Shown here piece after piece: positions 16,799-21,952 of a DNA stretch of 21,952 nucleotides. The stretch lies in the NCBI GenBank assembly GCA_002412555.1, contig DHVH01000142.1, positions 1 to 21,952 of the forward strand, read 5' to 3'. The stretch comes from Marinilabiliaceae bacterium UBA5213 (GTDB lineage: Bacteria; Bacteroidota; Bacteroidia; Bacteroidales; Marinilabiliaceae). The notes under the pieces are model-generated. The model saw only the letters and a list, made by a program, of their open reading frames with translations. It was not told the DNA's origin and did no database searches. Position 1 is the first letter of the stretch, and each line of letters opens with the position of its first letter. The translations under genes and the position numbers were made by a program.

Positions 16799-17473
16799 AT
16801 GAACACCCTGATAGTGGAGGATAACAAAGAGTTGGCGCTGGAAATGGCAGATTATCTGCGGAAGGAGCGGTTTGTTTGTGAGGTAGTGCATACCGGCGGT
16901 GAAGCTTCTGAGCTGATTGCTGTCAATCAGTACGACTTTCTGTTGTTGGATTTAGGCTTGCCCGACTATGACGGATTTGATTTGATTACTGAGGCAAAAA
17001 AGGAGGGTAGTGAAGCTGCCATTATCATTATCACTGCCCGGGGTGATGTGGCAGATAAGGTGAAAGGGCTCGATTTGGGTGCGGATGATTATTTATCAAA
17101 GCCCTTTGCCTTGGTGGAGTTGCTGTCACGCATGCACGCTGTGGCCAGACGCAAATTCAAAATGGATACCAATGTCATTTTGTTTGGTGGATTTGAGATG
17201 GATGTAAATGCCCGTGTGGTCCGGTTTAGCGGAGGGGACGTGGATGTTACCAGAAAACAATTTGACTTGTTGCAGTACCTGGTGATGAACAGGAACCGGT
17301 CACTCTCGCGCATACAGTTGTATGAGCATATATGGAGAAATACGCTGGATGACCAGTACGATAGTAATTTCATTGATGTACATATTAAAAACCTGCGAAA
17401 GAAAATGGCGGAATACGGGCCAGTGGATTGGTTGGTGACGGTTCGGGGAGTAGGCTACAAAGCTGTATTCTAA
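16799..17473 (+). CDS. OmpR/PhoB-family response regulator
   Basis: This 224-residue regulator would be phosphorylated by the histidine kinase encoded next to it and then bind DNA. The receiver domain (1-115) has the acidic pair Glu7-Asp8, phospho-acceptor Asp51 in LLLDLGLPDYDGF, Thr79 in IIITAR, and Lys101 in DYLSKPF. The winged-helix domain (about 125-224) has VDVTRKQFDLLQYLVMNRNRSLSR, then DSNFIDVHIKNLRKKM and WLVTVRGVGYKAVF, the OmpR-type signature. It begins 11 bp after the barrel gene and lies 65 bp before the kinase gene. Likely targets include its own operon, though no repeat with a clear OmpR pattern was found upstream of 15546. Confidence 0.95.
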   Translation: MNTLIVEDNKELALEMADYLRKERFVCEVVHTGGEASELIAVNQYDFLLLDLGLPDYDGFDLITEAKKEGSEAAIIIITARGDVADKVKGLDLGADDYLSKPFALVELLSRMHAVARRKFKMDTNVILFGGFEMDVNARVVRFSGGDVDVTRKQFDLLQYLVMNRNRSLSRIQLYEHIWRNTLDDQYDSNFIDVHIKNLRKKMAEYGPVDWLVTVRGVGYKAVF

Positions 17474-17538
17474 TGGTTCTGATATTTTTTATCAAAGAAA
17501 AATAATGTAGTTTTAGAAAGAATCAAAAAATAGAGTAA

Positions 17539-18852
17539 ATGCGCCTACAACACAAACTGGCATTGGCCAATTTGCTTTTTAAGATTGCGTTCATGGGTCT
17601 GTTTTTAGCAGTGACCCCGTGGTTGTCAGAGCGTGTGAATTTGTACCAGACCGACAATGTGTTGATTGAAAAGCGGGAAGAGGTCATAGACCTGATCTCT
17701 GAATTGGGCGTGGAGCCCTTTTTAGTGGGTGAGTCGCAAGACTTCTTTGCCAGTTACAATATATTAAAAGAAGAGTTTATTAGTCTGGAACAGGTTGATT
17801 TGGATGAAGACTGGAACTTTATTGAAGTCACCCCGCGCAGCATTGATGATGAAGTAATTGAATACAGGGTTCTCAACTACTCACTTCTGATTGATGGAGA
17901 AATGTATCTCCTGGAAATCGGAAAAAGTCTGTCCAGTATCTCTGTGACCGAGCAAAATATTCGCAGGTTAACCATTGCCTTTTTGCTTCTTTTCCTGATT
18001 GTGTCGGTCGTGTTTGAGCTGATTTATACCGGAGCTTTGCTCGAACCGTTTAAGCGAATAATAATTAAAATAAGGTCTACTGCTGAGCCATCCAGCTACG
18101 ATCCTTCACCTGTTTTGACTTCTACCAGAGACTTTCAAATGCTGGATCGTACGCTTTCTCAGTTGATGAAAAAAATAAACACCTCCCTTCAAAAAGAGCG
18201 GGAGATTACTCAGAATATTTCGCATGAATTGTTGACACCGATTTCGCTGTTGCGAAACAGACTGGAGAACATCCTGGTGGGCGATCATGTCGATGAAGAG
18301 TTAGTTATCAAGGTCAATGAATCGTTGACCACCTTGCATCGGTTGAAAACCCTGGTGAATTCGTTGCTTTTAATCTCTCGCATTGAAAGTAGCCAGTATT
18401 TGCGTACCGATAGTGTACAAATCCATGAATTAATCAACGAAGTGGTAGATGAATTGCTACCTATGGCCGATGATGCTGGTGTTGTTATCATCCAGGATTA
18501 TTCCCGTGATTTGTATTTTGAAAAGGCCAATCGGTCTTTATTATTCTCCCTGTTTTATAACGTTGTTAATAACGCCTTGAAGCACACACCAAGAGGTGGC
18601 GAAATCTGGATCTTCGGCGATCGGAAAAAACGTCAATGTTTTGTTGAGATTACCGATAGTGGCGAAGGTATTCCTCCTGATTTACTACCGGACATTTTTA
18701 TGCGCTTTAAGAAGCGCAATGATGCTGATGATGGCGGTTCAGGCATCGGTTTGGCCATTGCCAAGTCGGTGGCCGATTTTCACCACATTAAGGTGGAAGT
18801 CTTTTCTGAGCCTGGCAAGGGAACACGCTTTGTGTTCAGTTGGAAGCTGTAA
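17539..18852 (+). CDS. Membrane sensor histidine kinase
   Basis: This 437-residue kinase pairs with the upstream OmpR-type regulator. Transmembrane helices lie at about 8-29 and 145-168, enclosing a periplasmic sensor of about 115 residues with no recognised fold and many acidic positions. The HisKA domain has His229 in NISHELLTPISLLRNRLENIL. The usual HELRTP is HELLTP here, an Arg-to-Leu change next to the phospho-accepting box. The ATPase domain is complete: NVVNNALKHT (341-350), DSGEGIPPDL (373-382) and GGSGIGLAIA (399-408). The acidic sensor together with a basic secreted protein in the same operon suggests, as inference only, that the kinase may sense a cationic factor or envelope damage. 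Confidence 0.94.
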   Translation: MRLQHKLALANLLFKIAFMGLFLAVTPWLSERVNLYQTDNVLIEKREEVIDLISELGVEPFLVGESQDFFASYNILKEEFISLEQVDLDEDWNFIEVTPRSIDDEVIEYRVLNYSLLIDGEMYLLEIGKSLSSISVTEQNIRRLTIAFLLLFLIVSVVFELIYTGALLEPFKRIIIKIRSTAEPSSYDPSPVLTSTRDFQMLDRTLSQLMKKINTSLQKEREITQNISHELLTPISLLRNRLENILVGDHVDEELVIKVNESLTTLHRLKTLVNSLLLISRIESSQYLRTDSVQIHELINEVVDELLPMADDAGVVIIQDYSRDLYFEKANRSLLFSLFYNVVNNALKHTPRGGEIWIFGDRKKRQCFVEITDSGEGIPPDLLPDIFMRFKKRNDADDGGSGIGLAIAKSVADFHHIKVEVFSEPGKGTRFVFSWKL

Positions 18853-18989
18853 TGTGGCTTAGAACACAGGCCTTCAATATCGCCGTCAACATTGTTGTCA
18901 CGTACTCATTCACTGACCTGCAGGATGAAGCAAAAAACCTGGCCATTTTAAGTTGGCGATGCATTTCACACTTATTTAATATGAAATAA
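18852..18989 (+). CDS. Possible 45-codon ORF coupled to the histidine-kinase gene
   Basis: The kinase stop and a new start overlap as TAATG (18850-18854), a frequent layout for translational coupling. The ORF encodes MWLRTQAFNIAVNIVVTYSF followed by TDLQDEAKNLAILSW and ends at the TAA at 18987. It has a weakly hydrophobic first half and an amphipathic second half. No family is recognised. It could be a small accessory protein of the two-component system, a decayed remnant, or chance. Confidence 0.25.
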   Translation: MWLRTQAFNIAVNIVVTYSFTDLQDEAKNLAILSWRCISHLFNMK

Positions 18990-19056
18990 ATACCGGCTGG
19001 GCATATTTGTCTATAAGCGGCATGGGTTGGGCGTTTATAGATTTTGAGGCAATTAA
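18990..19056. other. Central part of the 302-bp gap between the kinase and rrf2 genes
   Basis: The full gap is 18853-19154. Its first half holds only the doubtful 45-codon ORF. This middle part contains two loosely similar segments, GGCTGGGCATATTTGTCTATAAG and, about 20 bp on, TTGGGCGTTTATAG. No clear terminator for the two-component operon was found. The last 100 bp are the rrf2 control region. Confidence 0.35.
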
Positions 19057-19150
19057 AAATCATAAAAACATATAGATTTAGTATGATTTAAGATGTTTTT
19101 TCTAGGATTATCGTTGCAGACCTTGTTATATTTGCAATACAAAATCATAC
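19057..19150. promoter_or_regulatory. Candidate operator region of rrf2-cysK with repeated AAATCATA words
   Basis: AAATCATA occurs at 19057-19064, its complement TATGATTT at 19082-19089, and AAATCATA again at 19142-19149. The last two extend to a perfect 9-bp inverted repeat, GTATGATTT (19081-19089) and AAATCATAC (19142-19150), which brackets the promoter. Repeated half-sites around a promoter are what an autoregulating dimeric Rrf2 protein would use. Binding is inferred from position and symmetry only. Confidence 0.4.
19127..19134 (+). promoter_or_regulatory. -7 element of the rrf2-cysK promoter
   Basis: TATATTTG matches TAnnTTTG and is followed by CA, as is common in this phylum. It lies 20 bp before the rrf2 start codon, so the leader is very short. 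No TTG is found 19-21 bp upstream (19103-19110 reads TAGGATTA), which suggests a weak or activator-dependent promoter. Confidence 0.5.
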
Positions 19151-19154
19151 AAAA

Positions 19155-19577
19155 ATGCTTCGCTTCTCAAACAAAATAAAATACGGGTTACAATTTTTGC
19201 TCTTCCTTGATGTGGACAGCGAAGATTTTACAGACATACAGCGGGCGGCCTTGTCGTGCGAGATACCCCAAAAGTTTTTGGAAGGGATAGCTGTCAGTCT
19301 CAAAAAGCATGGTGTCCTCGATGTAAAAAGGGGAGCAGGAGGCGGTTACCGCTTGTCGCGCGACGCCAAGGAAGTTACATTGGCTCAAATAGTAGAAGCT
19401 TTGGAGAGTGTTTCGCCCAAAGTCCACGCAAAAAATAACGAATTGACCAATCAGGTAGTGGAAGAGACCTTGAATGCTACCATAGATCAATTCTGGAGTT
19501 TGTTGCAGAACATCAGCCTGCACCAAATTCAAAAAAGGTATTACGAAAGTGCTGATAAACTGATGTATTATATTTAA
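19155..19577 (+). CDS. Rrf2-family transcriptional regulator, probable control of cysteine synthesis
   Basis: This 140-residue winged-helix protein starts with SNKIKYGLQFLLFL, the usual Rrf2 opening. The helix-turn-helix follows with CEIPQKFLEGIAVSLKKHGVLDVKRGAGGGYRLSR, a near-textbook Rrf2 recognition region and wing. It has only one cysteine (Cys35) and lacks the three-Cys iron-sulfur cluster of IscR and NsrR. This makes it more like CymR, the Rrf2 repressor of cysteine metabolism that works with CysK in Bacillus. The cysK gene begins 12 bp downstream and cysJ follows, supporting a sulfur role. Repeated AAATCATA words upstream suggest autoregulation. Family is certain; the cysteine role is a strong inference. 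Confidence 0.9.
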   Translation: MLRFSNKIKYGLQFLLFLDVDSEDFTDIQRAALSCEIPQKFLEGIAVSLKKHGVLDVKRGAGGGYRLSRDAKEVTLAQIVEALESVSPKVHAKNNELTNQVVEETLNATIDQFWSLLQNISLHQIQKRYYESADKLMYYI

Positions 19578-19589
19578 AATACGATAGCC

Positions 19590-20513
19590 ATGACAAAGAT
19601 TGCAAACAACATTACTGAATTAGTTGGAAAGACCCCCTTGGTAAGGATTAACAAATTAGTAGGTGCCGATGCCGGGGAAGTGGTTGCTAAACTTGAATTT
19701 TTTAATCCTGCAGGTTCGGTCAAGGACCGTATAGCCTTAAGCATGATTGAAGATGCAGAGCGTAAAGGCCTTTTAACCAAAGATTCCATTATTGTGGAGC
19801 CTACCAGTGGAAACACAGGGGTGGGACTGGCCTTTGTTTCTGCCGTAAAAGGTTATAAGTTGATTCTTACCATGCCAGAGAGTATGAGCATTGAGCGTCG
19901 TAAGCTACTGAAGAAATTCGGTGCCGAGTTGGTTTTGACCCCAGCCGCAAACGGAATGAAAGGCGCTATTGCTAAAGCAACGGAAATTGCTGCTGAAAAT
20001 CCTAATTCATTCATCCCTCAGCAGTTTAAAAATTTGGCCAATCCCGAGGTTCACCGCAAGACTACCGCTGAAGAAATTTGGGCTGATACCGATGGAAAGG
20101 TAGACTTCTTTGTAGCCGGTATAGGTACTGGTGGCACCATCACCGGAGTGGGCGAGGTGCTGAAGGCCAGAAACCCCAACGTAAAGATTGTTGCCGTAGA
20201 ACCTGAGGCCAGTCCCATTTTGTCAGGTGGACAACCCGGTCCCCATAAGATCCAAGGAATTGGAGCCGGTTTTATACCCGATGTATTGAACACCTCCATT
20301 TACGATGAGGTGATAAAAGTGAGCAACGACGATGCCATCGCCATGGCGCATAGTGCTGCTGTGCAGGAAGGTCTGCTTTGCGGATACTCTTGTGGTGCTG
20401 CCTTGGTAGCTGCCATTGAAGTTGCCAACCGTCCCGAAAACAAAGGCAAACGTATTGTAGTTGTACTCCCTGATACGGGTGAGCGGTATCTAAGCTCCTA
20501 CAACATTGACTAA
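19590..20513 (+). CDS. cysK: Cysteine synthase (O-acetylserine sulfhydrylase)
   Basis: This 307-residue PLP enzyme makes cysteine and acetate from O-acetylserine and sulfide in the cytoplasm. Lys45 in NPAGSVKDR forms the PLP Schiff base. PTSGNTG (71-77) is the substrate-binding loop, and GIGTGGTITG binds the PLP phosphate. GLLCGYSCGAAL replaces the more usual GISSGAA around the PLP-ring-binding serine, keeping that serine but adding cysteines on both sides. The C-terminus is LPDTGERYLSSYNID; a terminal Ile is normally what a CysE tail offers, not CysK, so this end is ordinary. Length is normal. The gene is 12 bp after rrf2 and is followed by a strong hairpin. Confidence 0.96.
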   Translation: MTKIANNITELVGKTPLVRINKLVGADAGEVVAKLEFFNPAGSVKDRIALSMIEDAERKGLLTKDSIIVEPTSGNTGVGLAFVSAVKGYKLILTMPESMSIERRKLLKKFGAELVLTPAANGMKGAIAKATEIAAENPNSFIPQQFKNLANPEVHRKTTAEEIWADTDGKVDFFVAGIGTGGTITGVGEVLKARNPNVKIVAVEPEASPILSGGQPGPHKIQGIGAGFIPDVLNTSIYDEVIKVSNDDAIAMAHSAAVQEGLLCGYSCGAALVAAIEVANRPENKGKRIVVVLPDTGERYLSSYNID

Positions 20514-20522
20514 TTAGAGCTA

Positions 20523-20557
20523 ATCCTGGAGGAGGTGCTTGGCGCCTCCTCCAGGAT
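20523..20557 (+). terminator. Strong hairpin downstream of cysK
   Basis: ATCCTGGAGGAGG (20523-20535) pairs perfectly with CCTCCTCCAGGAT (20545-20557). Three inner pairs, including one GU, leave only a 3-nt loop. It begins 9 nt after the cysK stop codon. Downstream there is only CCAATTT instead of a long T-run, so it may end transcription imperfectly or protect the mRNA 3' end. Confidence 0.75.
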
Positions 20558-20599
20558 CCAATTTACAGAAGGTACATTGCGTCTTTTAAAGGATTTCCT

Positions 20600-20630
20600 T
20601 TTGCTGAGGATCGTGGACTAGTTATCTTTG
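20600..20630 (+). promoter_or_regulatory. Bacteroidota-type promoter of cysJ
   Basis: TTTG (20600-20603) is followed after 19 bp by TATCTTTG (20623-20630), an exact TAnnTTTG match. Transcription would begin near 20634, with a leader of about 45 nt. The promoter lies between the cysK hairpin and cysJ, so cysJ can be expressed separately from rrf2-cysK. No AAATCATA word occurs in this gap. Confidence 0.7.
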
Positions 20631-20678
20631 CGCCTCAAGCACAAAAACACCATCCATATAAAAAACCACACCATTAAC

Positions 20679-21952
20679 ATGTCAGACAATCAACTATTTA
20701 AACCCGAAGAACGCAGTGAGCTGCAGCGGGTGCTTTCGACCATGAATCGGGAGCAGTTGCTTTGGCTTGGCGGCTATATTTCTGCTGCCATTGATTTTGC
20801 CCCTTCGGGTCGTGATACCTACAGCGATCCCATTATTGAGCCACGCGCCGTGGCACAGCACGCCGAAACCTCGGCTGCTGCTGAGGGCAGTGCCCGTTCG
20901 CTGACCATCCTGTACGGTTCCCATTCGGGTAACTCTGAAAAGACCGCCAATATGGCTCGGCATGAAGCCGAGCGCATGGGCATTTCCTGCAAGGTGAAAA
21001 ACATGGAAGACTACAACGCCCGTTTCCTTAAGGATGAGGAGCAGATTCTACTGGTAGTCTCCACCCATGGAGAAGGTGAACCGCCATTGGCGGCTCAGGA
21101 ATTGTACGATAAACTGGCTGGCAATAAGGGGCCCGACTTGTCCGACATTCCCTTTGCGGTGATTGCTCTGGGCGATAGTTCTTACCAGAAGTTCTGCCAG
21201 ACTGGCTATGATTTTTATGCATTTCTGAAGCACCTGGGTGCCGATCCTTTGCGGGAGGTGGCTGCGTTGGATACAGATTTCAACAATGAGCTGCCGTCTC
21301 TGATCCCGTCGATCGTTAAGCTGTTTGCTTCATCAGGCACAGCATCTGCCGCTGCACCATCGGCTGCCAAAGAAAGAGTGACCGATGTAATGGCCTCTGA
21401 CACGCCAGTGGAAGCACCGGTGTTGGAAAAGTTGCAGTTGAACGGACGAGGATCTGAAAAGGAGACTTGGCACATTGAAATTTCTACCGATAAAAAGGGG
21501 CTGGTCTACCAACCAGGCGATGCACTGGAGGTTTATGCCAATAACAATCCGGAATTGGTTCGGGCTATTTTGGATAAGGCAGGATTGGAGGGTAGCGAAA
21601 AGATAGAAATCAATCAGCGCCGTTATTCCCTGGAAGAGGCATTGACCAACCACTTTGAACTAACCCTGGTCACTCCGCCGGTGGTGAAAAAGTATGCCAC
21701 TTTGCTGAACGACGATGTGCTCAACAAGCTATTGGACGATGCCGATAAGCTCAACGAATTTATCCGGGGCACGGATGTGCTGGATTTGATTACCAAATAT
21801 CCGGTGGACTTGAATGTTGAAAAGCTCTTGTCTTTTCTCCGTCACCTGCCACCACGTGCTTATTCCATTGCTTCGAGTCCGGCAGAAGTGGGCGATGAGG
21901 TGCACATCACCGTAGGTGCCGTGCGCTACGAGAAAGACCAACGCTGGCGGGG
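20679..21952 (+). CDS. cysJ: Sulfite reductase (NADPH) flavoprotein alpha-component, 3' end cut by window
   Basis: The reading frame is open from the ATG to the right edge: 424 codons and no stop. The product passes electrons from NADPH through FAD and FMN to the sulfite reductase hemoprotein, reducing sulfite to sulfide for CysK. The N-terminus MNREQLLWLGGYISAA is typical of CysJ. The flavodoxin (FMN) domain spans about 74-215, with LYGSHSGNSEKTA, STHGEGEPP and ALGDSSYQKFC. A flexible Ala/Ser-rich linker follows at about 216-245. The FAD-binding domain starts near 247 and reaches RAYSIASSP (393-401), the FAD motif. The NADPH-binding C-terminus lies beyond the window. Confidence 0.95.
   Translation, partial: MSDNQLFKPEERSELQRVLSTMNREQLLWLGGYISAAIDFAPSGRDTYSDPIIEPRAVAQHAETSAAAEGSARSLTILYGSHSGNSEKTANMARHEAERMGISCKVKNMEDYNARFLKDEEQILLVVSTHGEGEPPLAAQELYDKLAGNKGPDLSDIPFAVIALGDSSYQKFCQTGYDFYAFLKHLGADPLREVAALDTDFNNELPSLIPSIVKLFASSGTASAAAPSAAKERVTDVMASDTPVEAPVLEKLQLNGRGSEKETWHIEISTDKKGLVYQPGDALEVYANNNPELVRAILDKAGLEGSEKIEINQRRYSLEEALTNHFELTLVTPPVVKKYATLLNDDVLNKLLDDADKLNEFIRGTDVLDLITKYPVDLNVEKLLSFLRHLPPRAYSIASSPAEVGDEVHITVGAVRYEKDQRWR

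Noticed and set aside
18836..19063. 75-codon minus-strand ORF over the kinase end and the intergenic region
   Set aside because: It overlaps the kinase 3' end, has no signal peptide or family motif, and extends into what looks like the rrf2 control region.

Overview
This window looks like chromosome from a free-living Bacteroidota bacterium, perhaps Marinilabiliales or Cytophagales; the order is an inference. Four things support the phylum: a SusC/SusD pair with surface lipoproteins, a membrane-spanning regulator with a Y_Y_Y domain and a C-terminal HTH, Bacteroidota-type promoters (TTTG or TTG, about 20 bp, then TAnnTTTG), and start codons that mostly lack a Shine-Dalgarno sequence. No tRNA, rRNA, CRISPR array, insertion sequence or phage gene is visible.

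Region 1 (about 1-9418, minus strand) is part of a polysaccharide-utilisation-type locus. In transcription order it reads: regulator (9418-6524), SusC-like TonB-dependent transporter, SusD-like lipoprotein, then a surface lipoprotein with two tandem LamG-like domains. A convincing promoter lies just upstream of susC. No glycoside hydrolase is seen; the locus may continue beyond the left edge.

Region 2 (9525-12397, minus strand) is an envelope cluster: a sugar-phosphate-type nucleotidyltransferase with a clear terminator, a secreted N-acetylmuramoyl-L-alanine amidase, and a Kdo/WaaP-type kinase. Region 3 (12398-15316, minus strand) holds a DUF302 lipoprotein and an S9 prolyl-oligopeptidase-family lipoprotein. 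The gaps here are rich in inverted and direct repeats, and the S9 gene has a strong promoter.

Region 4 (15546-18852, plus strand) is a compact operon: a small secreted protein with a repetitive Pro/Gly/Lys/Arg tail, an outer-membrane beta-barrel protein, an OmpR-type response regulator and its histidine kinase. A 45-codon ORF overlaps the kinase stop codon. This is the best candidate in the window for an undescribed envelope sensing system.

Region 5 (19057-21952, plus strand) is sulfur assimilation: an Rrf2 regulator, cysK 12 bp downstream, a strong hairpin, then a separate promoter and cysJ, which runs off the right edge. The Rrf2-CysK pairing recalls CymR-CysK of Firmicutes, and repeated AAATCATA/TATGATTT words around the rrf2 promoter are candidate operators.
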